This document shows, one piece after another, positions 1 to 7,631 of a stretch of 64,000 nt of DNA. This DNA comes from Bradyrhizobium algeriense (GTDB lineage Bacteria > Pseudomonadota > Alphaproteobacteria > Rhizobiales > Xanthobacteraceae), in the NCBI RefSeq assembly GCF_036924595.1, contig NZ_JAZHRV010000001.1, forward strand, positions 992,001 to 1,056,000, given 5' to 3'. The notes under the pieces were generated by a model. It made no database searches and was not told where the DNA came from. It saw only the letters and a program-made list of their open reading frames with translations. How positions within the stretch are numbered: position 1 is the first letter of the stretch; each line of letters opens with the position of its first letter. The position numbers and the translations under genes were made by a program.

Positions 1-1573
1 CGTCGATCGCCTGTTCCAGCGCAAACGCCATCGGCGGCCCGCCGGGTCCGCGGAACGGAGCGCCGGCCGGCAAATTGCTGATGACGTCGAAATCGGCGAG
101 CTCTTTTGCTTCCGCCGGATAGATCAGGCGCGCCAGTGCGGCGATGGTCGAATTGGTCGCGGCGCCGGTGTCGGCATAGGCGGTTAGCGACAGCGCTTTC
201 AATTCGCCTTGCTCGGAAGGCAGTAGTGCGATCTTCATTTCCGTCGCCGGCCGATAGCCGGTCACCGAAAGTTCCTCGTGCCGGTCGTAGGCTATTCTGA
301 CCGGCGCCTTCGCTTCGCGCGCCAGTTCGATCGCGGTGGTCGTTTCCACGCCGAGTGCTGCCTTCGAACCAAAACCGCCGCCGACATGATCGGCAATCAC
401 GCGTACCTTGTCGTGGCCGAGCTTGTAGCGCTTGGCGATCAGCTCCATCACATGAAACACCGCCTGCGTCGAAACATGCACGGTCAGCCGGTCGCCGTCG
501 AAACGCGCCACCGCCGCATGCGGCTCGAGGCAGGCATGCTGTTGCGTGCCGGTGCGGAAGATAGCCTCCACCAGCAGCGGATTATTCGCCGCGCGTGCGC
601 CCTCGACCCAGCTCCGCACCTTCTTCGGCTTTTTGGAAAAAGCTGCCGACGGTCCGCGGATGTTGCCTTTCCAGGAGGCCGGCGCGCCGCCGCCTTCGGA
701 GACGTTGCCGGCCATCTTGCGCGCGGATTTTTCGAATACGACCGGCGCATCGGCCTTGCGGGCTTCGTCGAGCCCGATCGCCGACGGCAGGCGTTCGCTG
801 CCGAGTTTGATGGCGGCGATCGCGGCCAGCGCGGTCTTGCGGTTCTTTGCTGCGACGGCGGCGATCGGTTCGCCGACATAGCGGACGATGCGATCGTCGC
901 GGAGCAGCGAGATCACAGCGCTCACCCCCGGCATCGCGCGCGCCGGCGCCAGGTCGAGTTCGCTGATGCGCGCATGCGCGAACGGCGAACGCAGGATCAC
1001 GCCTTCGAGCTGGCCGTCATGATGGATGTCGACGGTATACTTCGCCGATCCCGTCACCTTGTCGCGCGCTTCCATGCGCGGTGGCAGGATATCGTTGCCG
1101 TCGAAGCGGCCGGCACAGGCATCCGCCACGGCGCGGAAGATGCCGTCATAGGCGCCGCAGCGGCAGAGATGGCCCGACAGCGCCGCGCCGATTTCCTCGC
1201 GCGACGGCACGGCTGTCCCCTTTGCCGCCCTCCAGGAATCGTGAAACGCCGCGGCCTCGACGATGAAGCCCGGCGTGCAGAAGCCGCATTGCAGGGCATC
1301 GTGCGCCATGAAGGCCTTCTGCACCGGGTGCAATGCCTTGGCGCCGATGCCCTCGACAGTTGTGATCGACTTGTTCGCAGCCGATCCCGCCGGCATCAGG
1401 CAGCTCACGGCGGGCTCGCCATCGACCAGCACGGTGCAGGCGCCGCAGACGCCGGCCCCGCAGACCAGCTTGGTGCCGGTAAGGTCGAGCGCGTCGCGCA
1501 CGACGTCGACCAGCAGCGCATCGGGATCGTCGGGGAGGGGAGCAAGCTTGCCGTTGATCGTCATCGTGCTCAT
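1..1573 (-). CDS. Molybdopterin-dependent oxidoreductase, fused [2Fe-2S] and large subunit (aldehyde oxidoreductase/xanthine dehydrogenase family), 3' end cut by window
   Basis: The minus frame is open from an ATG at 1573 to the window edge, about 524 residues. The N-terminus has a plant-type [2Fe-2S] domain (CGAGVCGAC then a further Cys, about residues 38-60) and the second cluster domain (CGFCTPG and CRCG, about 95-140). It then runs without a break into the molybdopterin large-subunit fold (KVTGSAKYTVDI, later GGGFGSK and APFRGPGGPP). The order Fe-S, Fe-S, Mo with no FAD domain is that of Desulfovibrio Mop-type aldehyde oxidoreductase, so the electron acceptor is probably not NAD. The substrate cannot be told. 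Its ATG overlaps the stop of the upstream TetR gene (ATGA), so the two are likely translationally coupled. The C-terminal active-site Glu region lies outside the window. Confidence 0.85.
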   Translation of the reverse strand, partial: MSTMTINGKLAPLPDDPDALLVDVVRDALDLTGTKLVCGAGVCGACTVLVDGEPAVSCLMPAGSAANKSITTVEGIGAKALHPVQKAFMAHDALQCGFCTPGFIVEAAAFHDSWRAAKGTAVPSREEIGAALSGHLCRCGAYDGIFRAVADACAGRFDGNDILPPRMEARDKVTGSAKYTVDIHHDGQLEGVILRSPFAHARISELDLAPARAMPGVSAVISLLRDDRIVRYVGEPIAAVAAKNRKTALAAIAAIKLGSERLPSAIGLDEARKADAPVVFEKSARKMAGNVSEGGGAPASWKGNIRGPSAAFSKKPKKVRSWVEGARAANNPLLVEAIFRTGTQQHACLEPHAAVARFDGDRLTVHVSTQAVFHVMELIAKRYKLGHDKVRVIADHVGGGFGSKAALGVETTTAIELAREAKAPVRIAYDRHEELSVTGYRPATEMKIALLPSEQGELKALSLTAYADTGAATNSTIAALARLIYPAEAKELADFDVISNLPAGAPFRGPGGPPMAFALEQAID

Positions 1574-2229
1574 CTGCGATCTCCAGATTTGCGAGGAGTG
1601 GATTTCCTTGCCGGCTTCGGCTTCGCCGCGGGCTTCCGCGGCGCCGGGCTCACCGCGCCAGCCACCAGCGTCCGCAGCATGATCTCCAGATCCCTCAGGA
1701 AAGCGCCGGCCGGCTGCAGCGCCGGATAAGCGGATTTGGTGCCGTTAATCGCCATCTCGATGTGCCGTGCAAAATCACGCGGCGTCGTGGCATTGAGCGT
1801 GAGGTCCTGTTTGCGGCAGACGCGCGTGATCGTTTCCGCGAGCTGCTCGGTATAGGCGGTGGTGTATTTCTGGTAGAGGTCGCGGGCCTGCAGCAAATGT
1901 TCGGAGAACAGTTCCTCGACATGGGGCGAGCCATCGAGCGAGGCGGCCAGTTGCCCGAGCTTGGCGCTGACCGAAGCGACGAGGATGTCGGCGAGGCTGC
2001 CGCCCTCGTTCTCGGCGGCGCTGGCCGCGGCAATCTCGGCGGCAAGGGCCTCCTCATGCAGCCGTTCGATGACGGCGCGGAACAGCGCTTCCTTGGACTC
2101 GAAATGATGGTAGAGCGCCTGCCGCGTCAGGCCCGCGGCCTCTGCCGCCTGCTCGATCGACGAGCGCCGGAAACCCTGCCGGCGGAACACCAGCATTGCG
2201 GCATCGAGAATGCGGGTGCGCGGACTCAT
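1570..2229 (-). CDS. TetR/AcrR family transcriptional regulator
   Basis: 219 aa. An N-terminal TetR helix-turn-helix is clear: ILDAAMLVFRRQGF, then SIEQAAEAAGLTRQALYHHF and KEALFRAV, about residues 7-55. The C-terminal ligand domain is divergent and ends in a Lys/Arg/Pro-rich tail. The last four bases overlap the start of the molybdenum oxidoreductase gene, so it is probably the local repressor of that enzyme and of itself. A perfect 7-bp inverted repeat (TTTGACA and TGTCAAA, 13-bp spacer) just upstream is a candidate operator. The ligand is unknown. Confidence 0.88.
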   Translation of the reverse strand: MSPRTRILDAAMLVFRRQGFRRSSIEQAAEAAGLTRQALYHHFESKEALFRAVIERLHEEALAAEIAAASAAENEGGSLADILVASVSAKLGQLAASLDGSPHVEELFSEHLLQARDLYQKYTTAYTEQLAETITRVCRKQDLTLNATTPRDFARHIEMAINGTKSAYPALQPAGAFLRDLEIMLRTLVAGAVSPAPRKPAAKPKPARKSTPRKSGDRR

Positions 2230-2237
2230 TTGACGAT

Positions 2238-2264
2238 TTTGACAAAAACAGAAGAAGTGTCAAA
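2238..2264. promoter_or_regulatory. Candidate TetR operator and promoter
   Basis: Perfect 7-bp arms TTTGACA/TGTCAAA separated by 13 bp, 9 bp upstream of the TetR start. Read on the minus strand the upstream arm also supplies a TTGACA -35-like hexamer. A role in autorepression of the TetR/oxidoreductase pair is inferred. Confidence 0.4.
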
Positions 2265-2311
2265 TAACGAGATCGCGAACAGGAGCCGATGCCGCGACGG
2301 GAGGCCCGATG

Positions 2312-2662
2312 TCACTGATCAGACAGCACTTTATCTGTGCGGCAGTCATACGGCCCGTTCCCGTCACGGCCGGCCGCCTTGATGTTGGCGTTGAAGAACT
2401 GGCCCATCGAGGGCGCGTTCAGAAACGCATCGAGCGTGTCCTTCGGCAGATCGCAATATTGGTGGTAGGCCGCGTGGCGCTGCACGAGCATGCGACGGCT
2501 TTTGGCATCGTAGCAGACCCGGCTGATGACGCTGCTCCGGGTGACGTCCTGACAGTTGAACGGCTTGAGATCGACCGCTCCCCGATCTTTCACGTCAACA
2601 ATCTCGGCTTCTTCCCAGGGCGCGGTGAAGAGCAAAGCGAGGATGAAAGCAAGACGGGTCAT
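2312..2662 (-). CDS. Small exported KTSC-domain-like protein
   Basis: 116 aa with a short hydrophobic N-terminus (LAFILALLFTA), likely a signal peptide. The rest matches the KTSC domain pattern: RVCYDAKSRRMLVQ, YHQYCDLP, then a helix ending APSMGQFFNANIK and a final YDCR. Four Cys residues (Cys41, Cys50, Cys70, Cys106 approximately) could form disulfides. KTSC proteins are small and of unsettled biochemical role. It is co-oriented with the TetR gene, 82 bp upstream of it, but the candidate TetR promoter lies between them, so an operon is not certain. Confidence 0.7.
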   Translation of the reverse strand: MTRLAFILALLFTAPWEEAEIVDVKDRGAVDLKPFNCQDVTRSSVISRVCYDAKSRRMLVQRHAAYHQYCDLPKDTLDAFLNAPSMGQFFNANIKAAGRDGNGPYDCRTDKVLSDQ

Positions 2663-3188
2663 GGCGTTTGCACCGGCAAGGGCGCAGGCAATCTGCGCCT
2701 TCAGCGAGGAGGCAGCAAGCGCCTGCGCCCGTCAGGCTACACGAACTTGACGCCGATCACGTCGCCCTTTTTCCAGACGACCTTGCGGCCTGCCGGTTGC
2801 GGACAGTTTTGATTGATCCGGGCCTCGGGCAGCATTGGCGGGTTAGCGAAGCCTTGGCAACGGGCTTCGCATTGCGCTCAAATAGCGCCCGCATCTTCAA
2901 TCATCCGATCCGGCGCTTCGCTCGCCGTGACGTGGAAGGGTTGCGTGCGAATAGCCGTGCATGACGGACGTCGACGATTGCAAGGCTCGCCGTGTTCTCG
3001 CATGACGTCATTTGATTAGACCAATACTAATTCTAAATTTCGTCCGGCGGCTGCAAGTCGTCTGCTTGGACAAATACTAATTCTAAACGCGTGATTACAC
3101 GCCGATTACATATCGTTGTATCCTTCACGCACTTCATCGCAGTGGTCGCGCTTGTTACTGGTCCCGCGCGAAGCGATGAGGACTGGAA
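2663..3188. other. Intergenic region with possible small ORF remnant and TonB-receptor promoter
   Basis: No full gene seen. On the minus strand 2737-2835 could encode a 32-residue peptide (starts MLPEARINQN, ends GDVIGVKFV), with the same frame open about 15 further codons upstream. It may be a tiny gene or the 3' remnant of a lost one. The right half holds two copies of a 15-bp AT-rich repeat (3023-3037 and 3073-3087) ahead of the TonB receptor. Confidence 0.4.
3023..3087. promoter_or_regulatory. Two direct repeats with TTCTAAA half-sites before TonB receptor (candidate iron control element)
   Basis: The 15-mer AATACTAATTCTAAA occurs exactly at 3023-3037 and 3073-3087, 50 bp (about five helix turns) apart, 100-165 bp upstream of the receptor start. 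Each ends in TTCTAAA, half of the TTTAGAA/TTCTAAA inverted repeat associated with the Irr iron control element in Bradyrhizobium. The other half is poorly matched, so assignment to Irr is inference. Confidence 0.4.
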
Positions 3189-5441
3189 ATGAATGCAAGT
3201 TTGAAGACCGCGGGATGGCTCGGCGCCGCGCTGCCGATGCTCGCCGCGATGATCGACGTGACGCCGGCGCAAGCGCAATCGTCCGCGCGGGAATTACCGG
3301 CAGTTGTCGTCGACCAGCCCTCACGTCCGCCGGCTGCGCGGTCGCGCCCCGCACCCAGTCGGCAATCTGCGTCGGCCGCCAGCCGTCGCGCTGCTCAGCG
3401 CGCGCAGACGGCGCCTGATGCCGCGGCGACCGCGGGTGCGCGCGCTGAAACGGCGACCGGCCCGGTGCGCGGTTATCTCGCCAACCAGAGCGGCACCGGC
3501 ACCAAGACCGACACGCCGCTGCGCGAAACCCCACAATCGATCACGGTGGTCACCGCCGACCGCGTCACCGATCAGGGCGCGCTCACCGTGCAGGAATCGC
3601 TGCGTTACGTGCCGGGTGTGTTCGCCGACGCCTATGGTCCGGATTCGCGCGGCGACTATCCGCGCATTCGCGGCCAGGATCCGAACATCTATCTCGACGG
3701 CACCCGCGTGGTGAACACGTGGCAGTTCAACGAATGGCGGCCCGATCCTTTCACGCTGGAGCGCATCGAGGTGCTGCGCGGTCCGGCATCGGTGCTGTAT
3801 GGCGACACCTCGACGGCAGGCCTCTTGAACCTGGTCTCGAAGCGTCCGCAGGCGGAAGCATTCAACGAGATCGGCGTGCAGTATGGCAGCTTCAACCGCA
3901 AGCAGGTGCAGCTCGACTCGACCGGCAAGCTGACCAAGGACGGCGAGTGGCTGTATCGTTTCATCGGCGTGTTCCGCGACAGTAACACACAAACCGATTA
4001 CGTTCCGGACGACCGCATTGTGCTAGCGCCGTCGCTGACCTGGCGGCCGACCAACAACACCAACTGGACCGTGCTCGGCACCTATCAGAAGGATACGACC
4101 GGCTCGTCGACGGCATTCCTGCCGCATGAGGGCACACTGTTTCCCGGCCCCAACGGCCTTGTTCCGGTGCGGAGATTCGTCAGCGAGCCGGGCTTCGACA
4201 AATACCAGACCGAAACCGGCGCGGTCTCCAGCCTGTTCGAGCACAGCTTTGGCGATGGCCTGAAGATCCGGCAGAACATGCGCTACGCCCATGTCGAGGG
4301 CATCTACCGGACCATGTATCCGGACTGGAGTTCAAACCCGGCCGATCCGTTTCTCGATCATCCCCAGCACCGCACCGTGGCGCGCTGGTTCTCAAGCCGG
4401 CAAACCACCAAGGACAGCTTCACCTCGGACTCCAACGCCGAGTTGAAGTTTGCCACCGGCGCGATCACGCACAAGGCGCTGTTCGGCGTCGACTATCGCG
4501 CCCTTGGCGAACGCGCGTCGTCCTCCGGCGAGATCCTCGATCCCAGGCCATTCGATCTCTATGCCCCCGTCTACAATGGCATCGTCGCGCCGCTGCTGTC
4601 GCCCGAGCCGGACCTGCGGCAAAGCCAGCTTGGGCTCTACGCGCAGGACCAGATGCGGCTCGGGCCGTGGCTGGCGGTCGTCGGCCTGCGCCAGGATTTT
4701 GTCAGCAACAACGTGCAGGGAGCTCCGGCGGAGGACACCAGGGCGACCACCGGCCGCGCCGGACTGATGTACGAATTGCCGTTCGGCCTGACGCCCTATG
4801 TCACCTATGCGCAATCCTTCACGCCGATCTTCGGCTCCGGCATCTGCGTCGGCGGCACCTGCAAGGCACAGCAGGGCGAAATGGTGGAACTGGGCTTCAA
4901 GTACAATCCAATGCCCGGCACGGCGATCAACGGTGCGATCTTCGACACGACAGAGAAGAACCGGCTGGCGAGCAGCCCCAGCGCTTTGCTCTCAGTCCAG
5001 ACCGGGCAGGTACGCATTCGCGGCGCCGAGCTCGAACTGATCAGCCGCGTGACGCCGGATCTCGATCTGATCGGCGCCTATTCCTATCTCAACGCCACGG
5101 TGGAAAGCGGCGACAATGCCGGCAAGCGTGTCGAAACCGTCCCCGAACATCAGGCCTCGCTATGGGCGAAGTACCGCCTCACGGCGTTCGGCCTGCAGGG
5201 CGTCACGATCGGCGGCGGCGTGCGCTATATCGGCGAGTCATGGGACGGTACCGATACCATCCGCACACCTGATTACACGTTGTTCGACGCGATGATCCGC
5301 TACGAGACCGGCCCGTGGCGGTTTCAGGTCAACGCCAGCAACCTTGCCGACAAGCGTCATGTCACCACCTGCCTCGCGCGCGGCGACTGCTTCTTCGGTC
5401 TCGGCCGCACCGTGCTCGGGAGCGCGACGTACAGGTTCTAG
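3189..5441 (+). CDS. TonB-dependent siderophore receptor (ferrichrome/FhuA-like)
   Basis: 750 aa outer-membrane receptor. A signal peptide ends near residue 29 (PAQAQ). An Ala/Pro/Arg-rich linker (about 35-95) precedes the plug domain: DTPLRETPQSITVVT, VQESLRYVPGV, then YPRIRGQDPNIYLDG and RIEVLRGPASVLYGD. The beta-barrel follows and the chain ends in Phe, as outer-membrane barrels do. The spacing and motifs match the TIGR01783-type siderophore receptors that import Fe(III)-hydroxamates with TonB-ExbBD. The exact siderophore is not determined. It appears monocistronic, with a convergent TetR gene 28 bp downstream. The upstream 15-bp repeats suggest iron regulation. Confidence 0.9.
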   Translation: MNASLKTAGWLGAALPMLAAMIDVTPAQAQSSARELPAVVVDQPSRPPAARSRPAPSRQSASAASRRAAQRAQTAPDAAATAGARAETATGPVRGYLANQSGTGTKTDTPLRETPQSITVVTADRVTDQGALTVQESLRYVPGVFADAYGPDSRGDYPRIRGQDPNIYLDGTRVVNTWQFNEWRPDPFTLERIEVLRGPASVLYGDTSTAGLLNLVSKRPQAEAFNEIGVQYGSFNRKQVQLDSTGKLTKDGEWLYRFIGVFRDSNTQTDYVPDDRIVLAPSLTWRPTNNTNWTVLGTYQKDTTGSSTAFLPHEGTLFPGPNGLVPVRRFVSEPGFDKYQTETGAVSSLFEHSFGDGLKIRQNMRYAHVEGIYRTMYPDWSSNPADPFLDHPQHRTVARWFSSRQTTKDSFTSDSNAELKFATGAITHKALFGVDYRALGERASSSGEILDPRPFDLYAPVYNGIVAPLLSPEPDLRQSQLGLYAQDQMRLGPWLAVVGLRQDFVSNNVQGAPAEDTRATTGRAGLMYELPFGLTPYVTYAQSFTPIFGSGICVGGTCKAQQGEMVELGFKYNPMPGTAINGAIFDTTEKNRLASSPSALLSVQTGQVRIRGAELELISRVTPDLDLIGAYSYLNATVESGDNAGKRVETVPEHQASLWAKYRLTAFGLQGVTIGGGVRYIGESWDGTDTIRTPDYTLFDAMIRYETGPWRFQVNASNLADKRHVTTCLARGDCFFGLGRTVLGSATYRF

Positions 5442-5469
5442 CCGGGGTCCGGAATAGGGGAGGCCGGTC

Positions 5470-6111
5470 TTACGCCGGCTTCGCCCGGTACGTCTGCAGA
5501 AACAGCCGCGTCGCGCTGTCAACCACGCGCGCGATGCGCTCCGCCGACGGCGCCGGCTCTGCCTGAAACACGAACGGCAGGAACAGCGTCGCCTGGCACA
5601 TCTGCAGGAACTGCGCAGCGGCCAATCCGCAATCGTCGATGGCAAGATCGTCCGGCCCGACACGGGCCTGCAGATAATCGGCGAGACGGTTGATCGTCTG
5701 AGCCAGCACGTTCTCGTAGAACCGGCGTCCGACCTCCGGCATCCGCTCGGCGATCGCCATCACCGTGCGGATCGACGATCCGCCGCCTGGCCGGCATATC
5801 GAACCGATGTAGGTCTGGCCGAACTCCCGCAGCGTGGTTTCGACATCGCGTTTGGGATCGAGATTGTAGGCGATCTTGCCCCTTTCGAGCGCTTCGTCCT
5901 CGACGATGGCTTCGAAAAGCCGGCTCTTGTCGGCGAAGTAAACGTAGAGCGTACCCTTGGAGACGCCGGCGGCGCGCGCGATCTCGTTCATGCTGGCGCC
6001 ATCAAAGCCCAGATCCATGAACACCTTTCGCGCGCCGTCCAAAATCTGGCGGCGCTTCGAACTGTCTTCCTCGCCAAAGGGATGAATGGTGTTTGATGTG
6101 GATGCAACCAT
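5470..6111 (-). CDS. TetR/AcrR family repressor of the adjacent efflux pair
   Basis: 213 aa. The HTH region is typical: RRQILDGARKVFMDLGF, ASMNEIARAAGVSKGTLYVYF and KSRLFEAIV, about residues 19-66. The C-terminal part fits the AefR-like/TetR_C family, with RPGGSSIRTVMAIAERMPE near the middle. It is divergent from the EmrA/EmrB-type genes. The 187-bp gap holds a perfect 21-bp palindrome, so it very likely represses both itself and the pump until a toxic ligand binds. Confidence 0.9.
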   Translation of the reverse strand: MVASTSNTIHPFGEEDSSKRRQILDGARKVFMDLGFDGASMNEIARAAGVSKGTLYVYFADKSRLFEAIVEDEALERGKIAYNLDPKRDVETTLREFGQTYIGSICRPGGGSSIRTVMAIAERMPEVGRRFYENVLAQTINRLADYLQARVGPDDLAIDDCGLAAAQFLQMCQATLFLPFVFQAEPAPSAERIARVVDSATRLFLQTYRAKPA

Positions 6112-6197
6112 TGGTTTATCTTCTCAGGAAAGAATTCAACCCGGGATACAGGCCTGCATCCGTTTTCGCTTTATGGTCTATGCTCTGGATTGATATG

Positions 6198-6218
6198 TTG
6201 ACCGAACCGTTCGGTCAA
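6198..6218. promoter_or_regulatory. Perfect 21-bp TetR operator
   Basis: Arms TTGACCGAAC and GTTCGGTCAA are exact reverse complements around one central base. It lies between the divergent tetR and emrA-like starts. TTGACC can also act as a -35 element, so bound repressor would block RNA polymerase. The family consensus TGACCG...CGGTCA is common for AcrR-type regulators. Confidence 0.8.
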
Positions 6219-6297
6219 TGCTACATTTTGTCTCGCGGCGCCCGTGCAGCGAGGTTCAGGCTGGCTGGCGCCGCGACATTGTATGGGGAGGGTGGTC

Positions 6298-7581
6298 ATG
6301 GCCGCAGCGAGAGACCAGGCCGCACGCATCGTTCGCGCCGAATCGGAAAAGGCGCAGGATGAAGCTGCGCCCGAGTCCGCCGCGCAGCTTGCGGAGCAGT
6401 TGCGGACTCACGTTGAGGAAACCAGACGTCGCACCGCGGAGGCGCCCGGCACCGAGCGGCCGGCCGGCGTCGCCGAAGCAGCGGCGGCGAAACCGGGCAA
6501 GCGCAAGTTCATCATGATCGGTGCGCTCGGACTGCTCGCGCTGGCCGCGATCGGTTACGGCGTCCACTTCGTCCTGGTCGGGCGCTTCTATGTCTCGACG
6601 GACGATGCTTACGTTCGCGCCAACAACACCACGCTTGGTGCCCGGGTATCGGGCCATGTCGCGGCAATCCTGCCCCGCGACAATTCGATCGTTCGCGCCG
6701 GCGACGTGATTTTCAGGATCGATGACGGCGACTATCGCATCGCAGTGGATGCCGCGCGGAGCAAGATCGCGACCCAGCAAGCCACCATCGACCGCATCGG
6801 CCGTCAGGTCACGGCGCTCGAAAGCGCCGCGGAGCAGGCCAAGGCGCAGCTCGCTTCCGCGGACGCGGCGCTGAAGCGCGCCGGTCTCGACTTCGATCGC
6901 CAGCAGACGCTGAGCACCAAGGGTTTTGCCTCGCGCGCCGCCTTCGAGGTTTCCGAGGCCGGCCGCGACCAGAGCGTTGCCGCGGTGAAGTCGGCGCAGG
7001 CCGCCTATGATGCCGCGCGCGACAATGTCGAGGTGACGAAAGCGCAGCAGGCCGAGGCCCGCGCGCAGCTCGCGGAGTTGCAGACCCAGCTTGCCAAGGC
7101 GGAGCGCGACCTCGCCTTCACCTCGGTGCGCGCGCCCGTCGACGGCACCTTCTCCAACCGCCTCGTCAATGCCGGCGATTTCATACAGGCCGGGCAGCGG
7201 CTCGCCAACGTGGTGCCGCTGAACGACGTCTTCATCGACGCCAATTACAAGGAAACCCAGCTCAAGCGCATCCGTCCCGGCCAGCCCGTGAAGATCTCGG
7301 TCGACGCTTACGGCCATCGCAAGTTCGCCGGAATCGTCGACAGCATTTCACCGGCGGCAGGATCGGTATTCACGCTGCTGCCGCCTGATAACGCGACCGG
7401 CAATTTCACCAAGATCGTGCAGCGGCTGCCGGTACGCATTCGCGTGCCGAAGGAAGTCGCGAAGCAGAACCTGCTGCGCGCCGGCATGTCGGTCTATATC
7501 ACCGTCGACACCCGTGAGGGTGCGGCCGACGCCGACAGCGAGGCCGACCTCGATGCGCCCGGGGCGGTTCAACCGCAGTAG
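6298..7581 (+). CDS. HlyD/EmrA-family membrane fusion protein of a multidrug efflux system
   Basis: 427 aa from ATG 6298, chosen because GGGGAGGG lies 6-7 bp upstream; longer in-frame starts give an unlikely tail. A charged cytoplasmic N-terminus (about 1-63) is followed by one membrane segment (IMIGALGLLALAAIGYGVHF). Next are the barrel-sandwich motif (YVSTDDAYVRANNTTLGARVSG), an Ala/Gln-rich coiled-coil hairpin, and the second lipoyl half (LAFTSVRAPVDGTFSNRLVNAGDFIQAG). It would link the inner-membrane pump encoded 50 bp downstream to an outer-membrane channel. No TolC gene is in the window. Confidence 0.92.
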   Translation: MAAARDQAARIVRAESEKAQDEAAPESAAQLAEQLRTHVEETRRRTAEAPGTERPAGVAEAAAAKPGKRKFIMIGALGLLALAAIGYGVHFVLVGRFYVSTDDAYVRANNTTLGARVSGHVAAILPRDNSIVRAGDVIFRIDDGDYRIAVDAARSKIATQQATIDRIGRQVTALESAAEQAKAQLASADAALKRAGLDFDRQQTLSTKGFASRAAFEVSEAGRDQSVAAVKSAQAAYDAARDNVEVTKAQQAEARAQLAELQTQLAKAERDLAFTSVRAPVDGTFSNRLVNAGDFIQAGQRLANVVPLNDVFIDANYKETQLKRIRPGQPVKISVDAYGHRKFAGIVDSISPAAGSVFTLLPPDNATGNFTKIVQRLPVRIRVPKEVAKQNLLRAGMSVYITVDTREGAADADSEADLDAPGAVQPQ

Positions 7582-7631
7582 TTTTCCCCTAGTGCCCCGG
7601 GCGCAAGCCCGGCGCCTGTTCCGAGCTGATC

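Noticed and set aside
278..1729. 483-residue plus-strand frame
   Set aside because: Antisense to the molybdenum oxidoreductase, whose Fe-S and Mo motifs are unmistakable on the minus strand.
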